A DNA stretch of 64,000 nucleotides from Dyella thiooxydans (GCF_001641285.1 NZ_CP014841.1:2976001-3040000); one strand, 5' to 3'. Shown: positions 27,933-37,531, numbered from the stretch's first letter. Notes: a model not told the origin generated them from the sequence alone. Numbers and translations are program-made.

Positions 27933-29036
27933 CTACGGCATCGGTTCGTCGAAGCCGCGACCGTCACGCAACACTGCGCGCAGGCGCGCATCCCATGGCG
28001 CGGTATCGATGCCGCGCGCGGCGAACCAGCCGCGGTCGAACAGCGTCTCGGCGTAACGCTCGCCACGGTCGCACAGCAGGCTGACGATGCTGCCGCGTTC
28101 GCCGCATGCCTGCATCGCCGCGGCCAGCCGCAGGCAGGCGACGAACTGGGTGCCCGACGAACCGCCGTAGCGGCGACCGAGCAGTTCCTCCAGCAGCCAG
28201 ACGGCGGCGATCGAGGCAGCGTCGGGCACCTCCAGCACCTGGTCGACCACCTCGAACACGAAACCCGGCTCCACCCGCGGCCGGCCGATGCCCTCGATCA
28301 GCGTCGGCTGGCTGGCCATCGCGGCGCGGTCGTAGCGGCGCCAGCCCTCGACGAACGCGCTGCCGCTCGGCTCGGCCACGCACAGCCGGGTCGGCAGGCG
28401 ACGGTAGCGCAGGTAGCGGCCGATCGTCGCCGAGGTGCCGCCGGTGCCCGCGCTGCAGACGATCCACGCCGGCTGCGGCGACGGCTCGCGCGCCATCTGG
28501 CCGAGGATCGATTCGGCGATGTTGTTGTTGCCGCGCCAGTCGGTGGCGCGCTCGGCCAGCCCGAACTGGTCGAGGAAGCAGGCGCCGCGTTCGGCATGCC
28601 CGGCGGCCACGGCCGGCACGTCGGCCGGGTTCTCGACCAGGTCGCACTGGCCGCCCAGCGCCTGCACATCGCGGATCTTGCCCGGCGCGGTGCAGGCCGG
28701 CATGACCGCGATGAACGGCAAGCCGAGCAGCCGCGCGAACCACGCCTCGGAGATCGCCGTGCTGCCGGACGAGGCATCTACCACGGTCTGTCCCGCATGC
28801 AGGAGACCGTTGCACAGTGCGTAGAGGAACAGCGAGCGCGCCAGCCGGTGCTTGAGGCTGCCGCTGGGATGCGCGGACTCGTCCTTCAGGTAGAGGTCGA
28901 TGCCGGGGAAGGCCGGCAGGTCGAGCTTGAGCAGGTGGGTGTCGGCCGAGCGCGCCGCTTCCTGCGCCAGGCGCTCCAGCGCGCCGTGCACCCAGGCGCG
29001 GCCGGTCGGCAGCGGCGGCAGGTCGGTGGAGAACAT
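27933..29036 (-). CDS. PLP-dependent cysteine synthase/desulfhydrase-like enzyme
   Basis: A 367-residue fold-type II PLP enzyme. The Schiff-base Lys is in DESAHPSGSLKHRLA; VDASSGSTAISEAW and VCSAGTGGTSATIGRYL are the substrate and phosphate loops. The C-terminal LLCDRGERYAETLF resembles Cds1 of Mycobacterium, an L-cysteine desulfhydrase, more than CysK, which would make H2S and pyruvate from cysteine. It starts one base after the hemoglobin stop region and runs in the same direction as the cbb3 operon, which suggests joint expression. Whether it makes or breaks cysteine cannot be told from sequence alone. Confidence 0.8.
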   Translation of the reverse strand: MFSTDLPPLPTGRAWVHGALERLAQEAARSADTHLLKLDLPAFPGIDLYLKDESAHPSGSLKHRLARSLFLYALCNGLLHAGQTVVDASSGSTAISEAWFARLLGLPFIAVMPACTAPGKIRDVQALGGQCDLVENPADVPAVAAGHAERGACFLDQFGLAERATDWRGNNNIAESILGQMAREPSPQPAWIVCSAGTGGTSATIGRYLRYRRLPTRLCVAEPSGSAFVEGWRRYDRAAMASQPTLIEGIGRPRVEPGFVFEVVDQVLEVPDAASIAAVWLLEELLGRRYGGSSGTQFVACLRLAAAMQACGERGSIVSLLCDRGERYAETLFDRGWFAARGIDTAPWDARLRAVLRDGRGFDEPMP

Positions 29037-29037
29037 C

Positions 29038-29463
29038 TCAGGACTCCCGCGCCTGCGCCGGCAGGTGCATCACCGGCACGCCCAGCCGCCGCGAGTGCGG
29101 GCGCAGACCGAGCCCGAGCTTGAGGCTGTGTGCGATGCGTTCGGCGTGGTCGATCATCCGCGCCGCGCCGGCGGGGTCCAGCACGTCGGTGCAGGTCTCG
29201 CGCCACAGCTCCAGCCAGCGGTCGAAATGGCCGGCGCGCACCGGATGGCGCAGGTGCGCGGCCATCGGGTTGCCGCGGTAGCTGCGCGTGCCGCGCTCCA
29301 CCGAACTCCAGAAACGGCTCAGCAGCGCCTTGTGCTCCGGCCAGTCGTGCACGGCGGGGTTGAACACCGCGCCGAGTTCGGGATCGCGTCGCACGCGCTC
29401 GTAGAAGCGGTCGACGAGGGTGGCGATGGCCTCTTCGGAAGGGGTGTCGGGGGCAACGGTCAT
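29038..29463 (-). CDS. Group III truncated hemoglobin
   Basis: A 141-residue globin. The pattern IATLVDRFYERVRRDPELGA, then VHDWPEHKALLSRFWSSV, RSYRGNPMAAHLRHPV and HFDRWLELW fits group III truncated hemoglobins, in which the proximal His lies in the H-x3-W-L region. These small globins bind O2 and NO; their role is not settled. It is placed 4 bp after ccoS and 1 bp before the PLP enzyme, in line with protection of the terminal oxidase from NO in a denitrifier. Confidence 0.88.
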   Translation of the reverse strand: MTVAPDTPSEEAIATLVDRFYERVRRDPELGAVFNPAVHDWPEHKALLSRFWSSVERGTRSYRGNPMAAHLRHPVRAGHFDRWLELWRETCTDVLDPAGAARMIDHAERIAHSLKLGLGLRPHSRRLGVPVMHLPAQARES

Positions 29464-29467
29464 GCGT

Positions 29468-29716
29468 CTACTCGGGTGCCGGCGGCGGCACGTCGGGGGA
29501 ACCGGCGCCGCCAACCGGCGGCGGCGCAGCGTCGGGTGACGAGGATGGCGTGGCATCGCCCGCCGCGCCCTGATCTGGGTCATCTTCCAGCAGGGGCAGG
29601 ATGCCGGGGTTGTCTAGGTCGTCGAACTGCTGGTGGCTCACCGCCCAGAAGAACAGCGCCACGGCGATCCCCACCACCAGCAGGGTGACCGGGATCAGCA
29701 CCAGGATGATGTTCAT
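29468..29716 (-). CDS. ccoS: cbb3 oxidase maturation protein CcoS
   Basis: An 82-residue protein with one N-terminal membrane segment (MNIILVLIPVTLLVVGIAVA) and the CcoS signature FFWAVSHQQFDDLDNPG. The rest is an acidic Pro/Ala-rich tail longer than in most members. CcoS is needed to insert heme and copper into the cbb3 catalytic subunit. Its ATG overlaps the ccoI stop (ATGA). Confidence 0.92.
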   Translation of the reverse strand: MNIILVLIPVTLLVVGIAVALFFWAVSHQQFDDLDNPGILPLLEDDPDQGAAGDATPSSSPDAAPPPVGGAGSPDVPPPAPE

Positions 29717-31929
29717 GCGCGCCCACCCGGCGCCGGCAGCCGGCGTCCGGTACGCAGCGCGTTGAGCACCACACCGAGCGAGCTCAGCGCCATGCCGATG
29801 CCGGCCAGCCACGGCGGCACCAGGCCGAACGCGGCGAACGGCACGGCGATGAGGTTGTAGCCCAGCGCCCAGCGCCGGCTCTGCGCCACGATGCGCTGCA
29901 TGTCGCCGGCCACCGCGCGCGCGGCGAGCAGGCCGTCGAGGCGGTCGCCGGCCAGCAGCAGCCCGGCATGCGCCTGCGCCAGCGCGGTACCGCCGGCCAG
30001 CGCGGCGGAGACGTCGGCACCGGCCAGTACCGGCGCGTCGTTGCTGCCGTCGCCCACCGCCAGGGTGACGTGGCCGCGGTCTCGCGCCTGCCGCAGCAGG
30101 GCGAGCTTGTCGGCGGGGGTCTGTTGCGCGGCGTACTGGCCGATGCCCAGCGCCGCGGCAATCGTCGCCACCCGCGGCGGCGCGTCGCCGCTGGCCAGCG
30201 CGACCTGCACGCCCTGCGCCTGCAGTGCGGCCAGTGTGTCCACCGCGTCCTGGCGCAGCTGTTCACGCGGGCGGAAGCCAGCCAGCGGGCCGGCAGCGTC
30301 GGCCAGCACCAGGCACCCCTCCAGCGCCGGCGGCACGGCGCCGGCAAGCACCCCGTCGGCGCGTCCCAGCCGCAGCGAGCAGCCGTCGACGCGGCCGGAC
30401 AGGCCCACGCCGGGCAGCGCGCGCAGGTTCTCGACCACCGGCAGCGGCGCGGCCGCCACCTCGGCCGCCAGCCGCGCCAGCGCGCGCGACAGCGGATGGC
30501 TGCTGCCCTGCGCCAGCGCGCCGGCCAGGCGCAGGGAGTCGTCGCGCGTGCCGCGGCAGACGACGATGTCGTCCGGCACGAAGCCCGGGTGGGTCAGCGT
30601 GCCGGTCTTGTCGAACAGGGCGAAGTCCACCCGCGCCAGCCGCTCCAACGCGGCGCCGTCGGCAACCAGCACGCCGCGCGCGGCCAGCACGCCGAAGGCG
30701 CGGGCGCGGGTCGCCGGCACCGTCAGCGCGAAGGCGCAGGGGCAGGCGATCACCAGTACCGCCACCGAGGCTTCGAACGCGCGGGATGGATCGACCAGCA
30801 GCCAGCCCAGCGCGGTGAGCAGGGTGAGCACCAGCACGCGCTGGACGAAGCGGGTGGCCTGCGGGTCGGCGGTCGCCTCCGCGGTCAGGCGGCCGCCCTG
30901 GGCGCGCCGGGCCAGCGCGCCGATCCGCGCCGCCGCGGTGGCCTCGCCGCTGTGGCGCACGGTCAGCTCGACCGGCCCGGACAGCAGCACGCTGCCGGCC
31001 ACCAGCGGCTCGCCCCGTACCCGCCGCACCGGGCGCGATTCGCCCGACAGCAGCGCCTCGTCCAGCTCGGCGTGCGCGCTTTCCAGCACGCCGTCGGCCG
31101 GCACCGTGGCGCCCTCGGCCACGTGCACGCGATCGCCCGGCAGCAGCGTGGTGGCCGCCACCCACTCGCGTCGGCCGCCGGCGCCGAGACGCTCGGCCAG
31201 CAGCGGCGCGGCGTCCACCGTGGCGTCGCCCAGCGCGCCGCTGCGCTGGCGCGCGCGCAGTTCGACGTAGCGCGCCACCAGCAGCAGGAACACGAACATG
31301 CTCACCGAGTCGAAATAGATCTCGCCGCCGCCGCGCCAGGTGTTCCACGCGCTGCCGGCGAACACCAAGAGCACCGCCAGCGCCACCGGCAGGTCGATGC
31401 CGGGACGGCGCGCGCGCAGCTCGGCCAGCGCGCCGCGGTAGAACGGCAACGCGGCGTAGCCGACGATCGGCAGCGTGGTGAGGAATCCCAGCCAGCGGAA
31501 CAGTCCGCGCGTGCTGAAGTCGACGAAATCGACCACGCCGATGTAGATCACGAAGGCGTAGGTCATCACCTGCATCGCGCACATGCCGGCCACCAGCAGG
31601 CGCTTGAGCAGGTCGTGCGCAGCGCGCTGCGCGTCGCCGTCGGCACGCGACCGCGGCAGCGGTTCGGCGCGGCAGCCGATGCCGCCCAGCGCATCGAGCA
31701 GCGCCGGCAGCTGCTGGCACGCCGGATCCCACACCACCGATACGCGCTGGCGCGGGGCGTCCACGCCCACGCGCTGCACGCCGGGCAGTGCGCGCAGCAC
31801 CTGCTCGACATGCAGCACGCGGCGCGGATCGTCCAGCGGCGACACCCGCAGGCTGGCCTCGGCGCGGCCGTCGCGGCGCGGCCGCAACACCTGTGCGGCC
31901 AGCTGCGGGTGGGCCCAGACCGCGTTCAT
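29713..31929 (-). CDS. ccoI: Copper-exporting P-type ATPase of the cbb3 cluster (CcoI-like)
   Basis: A 738-residue P1B-type ATPase that pumps copper across the membrane for cbb3 assembly. The membrane motif IACPCAFAL, phosphorylation site FDKTGTLTHPG, and GDGSNDAPVLAGADV are present. The N-terminal metal-binding-like fold (VLHVEQVLRALPGVQRVGV) has lost its CxxC, and the zinc-finger-like Cys segment common in CcoI is absent, so the N-terminus is shorter than usual. Start 31929 overlaps the stop of the small ccoH-position gene. Confidence 0.92.
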   Translation of the reverse strand: MNAVWAHPQLAAQVLRPRRDGRAEASLRVSPLDDPRRVLHVEQVLRALPGVQRVGVDAPRQRVSVVWDPACQQLPALLDALGGIGCRAEPLPRSRADGDAQRAAHDLLKRLLVAGMCAMQVMTYAFVIYIGVVDFVDFSTRGLFRWLGFLTTLPIVGYAALPFYRGALAELRARRPGIDLPVALAVLLVFAGSAWNTWRGGGEIYFDSVSMFVFLLLVARYVELRARQRSGALGDATVDAAPLLAERLGAGGRREWVAATTLLPGDRVHVAEGATVPADGVLESAHAELDEALLSGESRPVRRVRGEPLVAGSVLLSGPVELTVRHSGEATAAARIGALARRAQGGRLTAEATADPQATRFVQRVLVLTLLTALGWLLVDPSRAFEASVAVLVIACPCAFALTVPATRARAFGVLAARGVLVADGAALERLARVDFALFDKTGTLTHPGFVPDDIVVCRGTRDDSLRLAGALAQGSSHPLSRALARLAAEVAAAPLPVVENLRALPGVGLSGRVDGCSLRLGRADGVLAGAVPPALEGCLVLADAAGPLAGFRPREQLRQDAVDTLAALQAQGVQVALASGDAPPRVATIAAALGIGQYAAQQTPADKLALLRQARDRGHVTLAVGDGSNDAPVLAGADVSAALAGGTALAQAHAGLLLAGDRLDGLLAARAVAGDMQRIVAQSRRWALGYNLIAVPFAAFGLVPPWLAGIGMALSSLGVVLNALRTGRRLPAPGGRA

Positions 31930-32144
31930 CGCGGCGACGCCGCGGTGCCCGCCGGGGCCGGATGGGCGTGGCCATGCGAAGGCACCCCGAACACCGCATG
32001 CGGCGCATCCACCGGCACGTCGGCGTGGCGCGCGCCCATCGCGATGATCCACACGCAGCCGGCGATCGAAGCAACGAACACCACCGCGCCCAGCCACAAC
32101 ACCGGCTGGCGATACCAGCGGCCGCGCGGGTCAGCGTCCGGCAT
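31926..32144 (-). CDS. Short membrane protein in the ccoH/fixH position
   Basis: A 72-residue protein with one membrane segment (PVLWLGAVVFVASIAGCVWI) followed by a short periplasmic tail with several His and Pro. It sits between ccoP and ccoI, where ccoH (fixH) normally is, and starts with the RGRWYRQPVLW that recalls FixH. It is about half the usual FixH length and lacks the beta-rich domain, so it is a reduced version or a replacement. Overlaps both neighbours. Confidence 0.7.
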   Translation of the reverse strand: MPDADPRGRWYRQPVLWLGAVVFVASIAGCVWIIAMGARHADVPVDAPHAVFGVPSHGHAHPAPAGTAASPR

Positions 32145-33045
32145 CGCCGATGTCCGGATGGGCAAGGTGGTAGACGTAGGACGCCAGCACGCGCATCTGG
32201 TCGGCGCTCAGGCGCTTGTCCCAGGCCGGCATCGCGCCCTGGCGGCCACCACGGATGGTGGTCTCGATGTCGGCGACGGTGCCGCCGTGCAGCCAGATGG
32301 GGTCGGTGAGATTGGGCGCGCCCAGTGCCTGGTTGCCCTTGCCCTCCGGCCCATGGCACGCCGCGCAGGTGGCGAACAGCGGCTTGGCCGCGGCGGCCGC
32401 CGCCGCGTCGTGCGGCGCGCCGGAGAGGCTCAGCACGTACTGCGCCAGGTGCTTCACGTTGGGCTCGCCCAGGCTCGGTCCCCAGGCCGGCATCACGCCG
32501 GCGCGGCCGTGCTCGATGCTGGTGAGGATGTCCTTGCCGCTGCCGCCGTAGAGCCAGTCGTCATCGGTGAGGTTGGGGGCGCCCAGCGCCACGTTGCCGT
32601 GCGCGGCCGGGCCGTGGCAGGCGGCGCAGTTGTCCATGAACAGGCGGTGGCCCATCTGGATCGCCGCCGGATCGCCGGCGAGCTGTTCGATCGGGTACTC
32701 GCGGAAGCGCGCAAGCAGATCGTCCAGCTTGCCGTCGTTGGCGGCCACGTCCTTCGCCAGCTCGCCGTGCGCCGTCCAGTGCAGCGCGCCCTTGTGGTTG
32801 CCGAAGCCGGGATACAGCACCAGGTAGGTGAAGCCGGCCACGAACATCGCCGCGGAGAACACCACCCACCACAGCGGCAGCCGCCGCACGCCCTCGCGCA
32901 GCACGCCGTGCGCCCATACGTGGCCGCTGGTGCCATCGGGCTGGGTCGGGATCTTCGCCCGCGGCGCCCACAGGAACAGGAAGAACGTGATGCCCAGGTT
33001 GAGCACGACCAGGAACATCACCCACATCGACCAGCCGGCGCTCAT
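32131..33045 (-). CDS. ccoP: cbb3 cytochrome oxidase diheme subunit CcoP
   Basis: A 304-residue subunit with two N-terminal membrane segments and two cytochrome c domains, each with CAACH (in FMDNCAACHGPAAHG and FATCAACHGPEGKG) and a distal Met region (VMPAWG, AMPAWD). It passes electrons from the bc1 pool to CcoO. The N-terminal FFLFLWAPRAKIP and LPLWWVVFS are typical. The ATG overlaps the ccoQ stop. Confidence 0.95.
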   Translation of the reverse strand: MSAGWSMWVMFLVVLNLGITFFLFLWAPRAKIPTQPDGTSGHVWAHGVLREGVRRLPLWWVVFSAAMFVAGFTYLVLYPGFGNHKGALHWTAHGELAKDVAANDGKLDDLLARFREYPIEQLAGDPAAIQMGHRLFMDNCAACHGPAAHGNVALGAPNLTDDDWLYGGSGKDILTSIEHGRAGVMPAWGPSLGEPNVKHLAQYVLSLSGAPHDAAAAAAAKPLFATCAACHGPEGKGNQALGAPNLTDPIWLHGGTVADIETTIRGGRQGAMPAWDKRLSADQMRVLASYVYHLAHPDIGDAGR

Positions 33046-33227
33046 CGCTGTTCTCCCGCGTCGTCATCGGCGGTCGGATCGACCGCGTCCTCCATCGGCA
33101 GGCCCGCCATGTGCCGGAACACCTCGCGATGCCGCTTGCGCCAGGCCCAGACCCAGATGCCCACGAAGGTGAGCATCAGCACCACCGTCACCGCGCCGGC
33201 GAGGTGTCCCCAGGCGTCGTGGCTCAT
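33042..33227 (-). CDS. ccoQ: cbb3 oxidase small subunit CcoQ
   Basis: A 61-residue protein with one membrane helix ([20 protein letters not shown]) followed by a basic segment and acidic tail, as in CcoQ, which stabilises the oxidase. It overlaps ccoO and ccoP by 4 bases each. Confidence 0.88.
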   Translation of the reverse strand: MSHDAWGHLAGAVTVVLMLTFVGIWVWAWRKRHREVFRHMAGLPMEDAVDPTADDDAGEQR

Positions 33228-33874
33228 GGCGCAGCTCCCGTGCTGGCCGCTGCCGCGGGCGGCTGCGGCTCGTTCTTGATGCCCAGACCCTGCAGGTAGG
33301 CGATCAGCGCGTCCATCTCGGTCTTGCCGGCGACCGCGGCGGGGGCCGCGGCGATGTCCGCGTCGGTGTACGGATCGCCCAGCTCGCGCAGCACGCGCAT
33401 GCGTGCCTGGATGTCGGCCGGATCGAGCGTGGCCTTGGCCAGCCACGGGAAGCCCGGCATGTTGGAGGCCGGTACCAGCGCCCGTGGGTTCATCAGGTGC
33501 ATGCGCTGCCACTGGTCGGAGTACTTGCCGCCGACCCGCGCCAGGTCCGGCCCGGTGCGCTTAGAGCCCCATTGGAACGGGCGGTCGTAGACCGACTCCT
33601 CCGCGGTGGAGTAGTGGCCGTAGCGCTGGGTCTCGGCGCGCAGCGCGCGGATCATCTGCGAGTGGCACAGGTAGCAGCCCTCGCGCACGTAGATGTCGCG
33701 CCCGGCCAGCCGCAGCGGGTCGTAGGGCTTCACCCCCGGCGGTGCCTTCACCGCGTGCGCTTCCATGAACAGTGGGGTGATCTCGGCCAGTCCGCCGATC
33801 GACACCATGATCGCGATGAGGATGCCGAGCAGGCCGGCGTGCTTCTCGATCGCTTCGAAATGTTTGTAGGCCAT
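33224..33874 (-). CDS. ccoO: cbb3 cytochrome oxidase monoheme subunit CcoO
   Basis: A 216-residue membrane-anchored cytochrome c. One helix ([20 protein letters not shown]) precedes the heme site [32 protein letters not shown] and the distal Met in [10 protein letters not shown] follow. It carries electrons from CcoP to CcoN. It starts 10 bp after the ccoN stop. Confidence 0.96.
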   Translation of the reverse strand: MAYKHFEAIEKHAGLLGILIAIMVSIGGLAEITPLFMEAHAVKAPPGVKPYDPLRLAGRDIYVREGCYLCHSQMIRALRAETQRYGHYSTAEESVYDRPFQWGSKRTGPDLARVGGKYSDQWQRMHLMNPRALVPASNMPGFPWLAKATLDPADIQARMRVLRELGDPYTDADIAAAPAAVAGKTEMDALIAYLQGLGIKNEPQPPAAAASTGAAP

Positions 33875-33884
33875 GGTCGCCTCC

Positions 33885-35351
33885 TCAACCCGCGGCCGGC
33901 AGCGGCGCCGGCACCTGGTGCGGCACCGGCTCGGGGATCGGCACCGGGATCGGCTTGATCAGCCGCGCCCGCGCATCGTCGGCGGTGTGCCACAGGTTCC
34001 ACGCCATCACCCACATGCCGGACAGGATCAGCAGGCCGCCGCCCCAGCGGATCAGGTACATCGGCTTGATCGCGATCAGGCTGGCGATGAACGGATAGGT
34101 GAGCGCGCCGTCCGGCTGGGTGGCGCGCCACATCACGCCCTCGGTGACGCCCGCGGTCCACATCGAGCCGACGTACATCAGCGTGCCCATCATGTGCAGC
34201 CAGAAGTGCAGCTCCATGCCCCGGCGCGAATGCATCGCCGGCTTGCCCAGCGCGCGCGGGGCCATCGCGTAGAGCGAGCCGATGGTGATCATCGCCACCC
34301 AGCCGAGCGAGCCGGAGTGCACGTGGGCGATGGTCCAGTCGGTGTAGTGCGAGAGCGAGTTGACGGTCTTGATCGCCATCATCGAGCCCTCGAAGGTGGC
34401 CGCCGCGTAGAACACCAGCGACATCACCATGAACTTCGCCGCCGGGTCGGTGCGCAGCTTCTCCCACGAGCCGTTGAAGGTGAGCAGGCCGTTGGCCGCC
34501 GAGCCCCAGCTCGGCATCAGCAGGATCAGCGAGAACGCCATGCCGACCGACTGCACCCAGTCCGGCAGCGCGGTGTACATCAGGTGGTGCGAGCCGGCCC
34601 ACATGTACACCGAGATCAGCGCCCAGAAGTTCACGATGGAGAAGCGGTAGCTCCACAAGGGCTGCTGCGCCTGGCGCGGCACGAAGTAGTACATCATCCC
34701 GAGGAAGCCGGCGGTGAGGAAGAACGCCACCGCGTTGTGGCCGTACCACCACTGCACCATCGCATCGACCACGCCGGAGTAGATCGGGTAGGACTTCCAC
34801 AGCGACACCGGCACCGCCAGGTTGTTGACGATGTGCAGCAGGCCGACGGCGATGATGAAGGCGCCGTAGTACCAGTTCGCCACGTAGATGTGCTGGATGC
34901 GCCGCCGCGCCAGGCTGGCGAAGAACACCGTGCCGAAGCTGACCCACACCACCGCGATCAGGATGTCGATGAACCACTCCGGCTCGGCGTACTCCTTGCT
35001 CTGGGTGATCCCCAGCGGCATGGTCACCATCGCCAGCACGCAGATCAGCTGCCAGCCCCAGAAAGTGAAGGTGGCCAACCGTCCCAGCGCCAGCCGGGCG
35101 TGGCCGGTGCGCTGCACCACGTAGTAGCAGGTGCCCATCAGCGCGGAACCGCCGAAGGCAAAAATCACGCCGAAGGTGTGGTCCGGGCGGATCCGGCTGA
35201 AGGTCATCCAGGGGATGTCGAAGTTCAGCGCCGGCCACATCAGCTCGGCCGCGGCGTAGACGCCGAAGGACATGCCGATGATGCCCCAGACGGCCGCGGC
35301 AAGCAGGAACTGCCGGACCACCCGGTCGTTGTAGTACTCGGTGTTAGGCAT
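33885..35351 (-). CDS. ccoN: cbb3 cytochrome oxidase catalytic subunit CcoN
   Basis: A 488-residue heme-copper oxidase core subunit that reduces O2 with high affinity and pumps protons. [39 protein letters not shown] and [18 protein letters not shown] hold the copper and heme ligands. The start is taken at 35351 ([15 protein letters not shown]), which gives CGAGGG as ribosome site; an ATG 33 bases further upstream falls in the leader. An FNR box lies 54 bp upstream. It is the first gene of a coupled operon that continues to 29038 or beyond. Confidence 0.97.
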   Translation of the reverse strand: MPNTEYYNDRVVRQFLLAAAVWGIIGMSFGVYAAAELMWPALNFDIPWMTFSRIRPDHTFGVIFAFGGSALMGTCYYVVQRTGHARLALGRLATFTFWGWQLICVLAMVTMPLGITQSKEYAEPEWFIDILIAVVWVSFGTVFFASLARRRIQHIYVANWYYGAFIIAVGLLHIVNNLAVPVSLWKSYPIYSGVVDAMVQWWYGHNAVAFFLTAGFLGMMYYFVPRQAQQPLWSYRFSIVNFWALISVYMWAGSHHLMYTALPDWVQSVGMAFSLILLMPSWGSAANGLLTFNGSWEKLRTDPAAKFMVMSLVFYAAATFEGSMMAIKTVNSLSHYTDWTIAHVHSGSLGWVAMITIGSLYAMAPRALGKPAMHSRRGMELHFWLHMMGTLMYVGSMWTAGVTEGVMWRATQPDGALTYPFIASLIAIKPMYLIRWGGGLLILSGMWVMAWNLWHTADDARARLIKPIPVPIPEPVPHQVPAPLPAAG

Positions 35352-35404
35352 GGGGTGCCCTCGGAAAAGTGGCGAAAGTGTCATGGCAGGTTTCGGCCGG
35401 ATCG

Positions 35405-35418
35405 CTGATCTGGATCAG
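35405..35418 (-). promoter_or_regulatory. FNR-type box upstream of ccoN
   Basis: CTGATCTGGATCAG, identical to the nnrS box, 54 bases before the ccoN ATG. The expected start point is near 35370, leaving a leader of about 19 bases. Confidence 0.8.
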
Positions 35419-35545
35419 GCCCCTGCGACAAGCCACCGCGCCACGCTCCGGTGGACTGTCCCCCTGACCTGCCATCGTGGCGGTCGATCCGGGCAGGGTA
35501 TGGAAGATTCCTGCCCGGCTTGTGCGTTGACGCTCGTGCGCCGGA

Positions 35546-36610
35546 TCAGTGCCGGCAGGCGAGCGCCCTTGGATTCATCACCCGGCGCCACAGCGGCGGC
35601 GCCAGCGCCAGCACGAACATCGTGGCGTAGCCGGCCGGCAGCCGCGGGCTGTCGTCGTGGTGGCGCAGCGCCTGGTAGCGGCGACGCGCCACGGCGTGGT
35701 GGTCGGAATGGCGCTGCAGGTTGAACAGCAGCCAGTTGGTGTAACGCTGCGGCGCGTTCCAGGAATGGTGATGGGTGACCCGCTCGTAGCGGCCGGGCGC
35801 AACTTCGCGCCGCTCCAGCCCGTAGTGCTCGACGTAGTTGATCACTTCCAGCGTGGCCGCCGCGATCAGTCCCTGCAGCAGGAAGAAGGCCAGCGCGCGC
35901 ACGCCGCCGGCGGCGAGGAATCCCGCCATGAACAGCAGCCACAGCGCATACCAGCGCACCATCTCGTTGCGCGCGCCCCACGGCGAGTGACCGCGTGCGC
36001 GCAGCCGCTGCGCCTCCAGCCGCCAGGCGTTGCGCGCGTTGCGCCACAACGCGCGGGGCACGAAGGCATACACCGATTCGTCGAGCCGGGCGCTGGAAGA
36101 ATCCTCCGGCGTGGCCACGTGCAGATGGTGCCCGCGCACGTGCTCCACCTTGAAGCCCGGATAGCCCACGCTGGTCAGCAGCACCCCGCCGAACAGCGGC
36201 TCCCAGCGCGAGGACTTGTGGATCAGCTCGTGCGCCGGGTTGATCGCCAGCACGCCGCCGATCACGCCGGTGGAGACCAGCCAGCCGACCTGACCGACCG
36301 GTCCGAACGGCTGCTGCGCGAACTGCCAGATGCACCAGCCAAGCAGGCCCAGCCACACCGGCAGCACCAGCGCGGTGAGCGCGCGGAAATAGCGGCTGTG
36401 CTCCAGCCGATGCCCTTCGTCGACATCCACCGGGTTATCCGTGTCCAGGCCGCAGGCCGCGTCGATCCACGGCACCACGCCGAAGATGAAGGCGATCGGA
36501 AACCACGCGGCAAGATCCAGCGGCAGGCCCTGGCGCGCCAACAGCAATCCGCCCGCCGGTAGTGCCGCGGTGGAGAAGGCCAGCAGAAACCCGAGATCAC
36601 GGGTGCGCAT
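35546..36610 (-). CDS. alkB: AlkB-type membrane fatty acid/alkane hydroxylase
   Basis: A 354-residue di-iron membrane hydroxylase. The His boxes are HELIH, EHVRGHHLHVATPED, NYVEHYGLERRE and LQRHSDHH, all present and in order, among several membrane helices. Alkane 1-monooxygenase adds a terminal OH to alkanes, with electrons from rubredoxin. No rubredoxin gene is seen nearby. The start 36610 directly precedes the first membrane helix. An alpha/beta hydrolase gene precedes it on the same strand, 45 bp away, so a lipid-related unit is possible. Confidence 0.9.
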   Translation of the reverse strand: MRTRDLGFLLAFSTAALPAGGLLLARQGLPLDLAAWFPIAFIFGVVPWIDAACGLDTDNPVDVDEGHRLEHSRYFRALTALVLPVWLGLLGWCIWQFAQQPFGPVGQVGWLVSTGVIGGVLAINPAHELIHKSSRWEPLFGGVLLTSVGYPGFKVEHVRGHHLHVATPEDSSSARLDESVYAFVPRALWRNARNAWRLEAQRLRARGHSPWGARNEMVRWYALWLLFMAGFLAAGGVRALAFFLLQGLIAAATLEVINYVEHYGLERREVAPGRYERVTHHHSWNAPQRYTNWLLFNLQRHSDHHAVARRRYQALRHHDDSPRLPAGYATMFVLALAPPLWRRVMNPRALACRH

Positions 36611-36655
36611 GGGACCCAGCCTATGCCCGCGGGCGCGGGCTGTCACCCCGCCCGT

Positions 36656-37531
36656 TCAGCCGGGCAGGCGCGCCAGCCAGTCGCCGAGCTGCTTCATCAC
36701 CTGGCTGCGGCCCGGCTCGGACTCGTTGAACAGCTCATGGTAGAGCGTGTCGAAGTGCCGCGTGGTGAGGTGTGGCGACGACCAGGCGGCCGACGCGAAC
36801 TCGCGGCTGCCGGCCGGATCGACCAGCCGGTCGGCCCCGGCGGCGAGCAGCAGGGTCGGCACCGGCAGGCGCGCGGCATCGGCGATGCAGGACGGGCCGG
36901 CGCGGAAGATGAAGTCCGCCATGCGCGGGGTGATGCGACCGCTGCACAACGGGTCGTCGCGGTAGGCGGCGATCACCGCCGCGTCGTGCGACAGGTGGTC
37001 CAGCGCCAGTCCGGTGCGCAGCGGCAGATTGGGCAGGGTGCGCGAGAGCACCGCCGCCAGCGATTGCAGCCACGGCGCCTCGTGGCTGCGGAACGCCGGC
37101 GAGGACAACACCAGCGCCGCCGGCGTCACCCGCCCGTCGAGCACGGCGCGGGCCGCGACCAGGCCACCCATGCTGTGACCGAGCAGCAGCGGCAGGGCGG
37201 GCGCGGTACCCGCGTAGCCGGCATACACCGCGGCCAGGTCGGCGAGCAGGTCGTCCGGATGGGACAGCACCCCGCGCGGCCCCGGCGAATGACCGTGGCC
37301 GCGCTGGTCGTACGCCATCACGTCGTAGCCGCGCGCGTTGAACCAGGCGGCGACGTGGCGGTAGCGACCGCTGTGTTCGCCCAGCCCATGCACCAGCAGC
37401 ACCGCGCGATGCGCCCCGGGCAAGGCCCAGTGGCGACGCACCAGCACCTGGCCGTCGGGCAGCCGCTGCTCGTCGCGCTTGCCTTCCGGCGCGCGGGCGT
37501 GGGGCGGTTGCGGGCACGTGGCCACGTCCAT
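36656..37531 (-). CDS. Alpha/beta hydrolase, monoacylglycerol-lipase-like
   Basis: A 291-residue hydrolase. LLVHGLGEHSGRYRHVA is the oxyanion region, MAYDQRGHGHSPGPRG follows, the nucleophile elbow is LLGHSMGGLVAARAV, the Asp lies in AAGADRLVDP and the His in DTLYHELFNE. The HGLGEHSGRY and GHSMGG patterns are those of lysophospholipase/monoacylglycerol lipases (PldB-like). GGGGGAG lies 6 bases before ATG 37531, which decides against ATG 37558. No signal peptide, so it acts in the cytoplasm. Confidence 0.88.
   Translation of the reverse strand: MDVATCPQPPHARAPEGKRDEQRLPDGQVLVRRHWALPGAHRAVLLVHGLGEHSGRYRHVAAWFNARGYDVMAYDQRGHGHSPGPRGVLSHPDDLLADLAAVYAGYAGTAPALPLLLGHSMGGLVAARAVLDGRVTPAALVLSSPAFRSHEAPWLQSLAAVLSRTLPNLPLRTGLALDHLSHDAAVIAAYRDDPLCSGRITPRMADFIFRAGPSCIADAARLPVPTLLLAAGADRLVDPAGSREFASAAWSSPHLTTRHFDTLYHELFNESEPGRSQVMKQLGDWLARLPG

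Noticed and set aside
29567-29583. CTGATCTGGGTCAT as a seventh FNR box
   Set aside because: The second half-site is broken and it lies inside the ccoS coding sequence with no start codon at a fitting distance.
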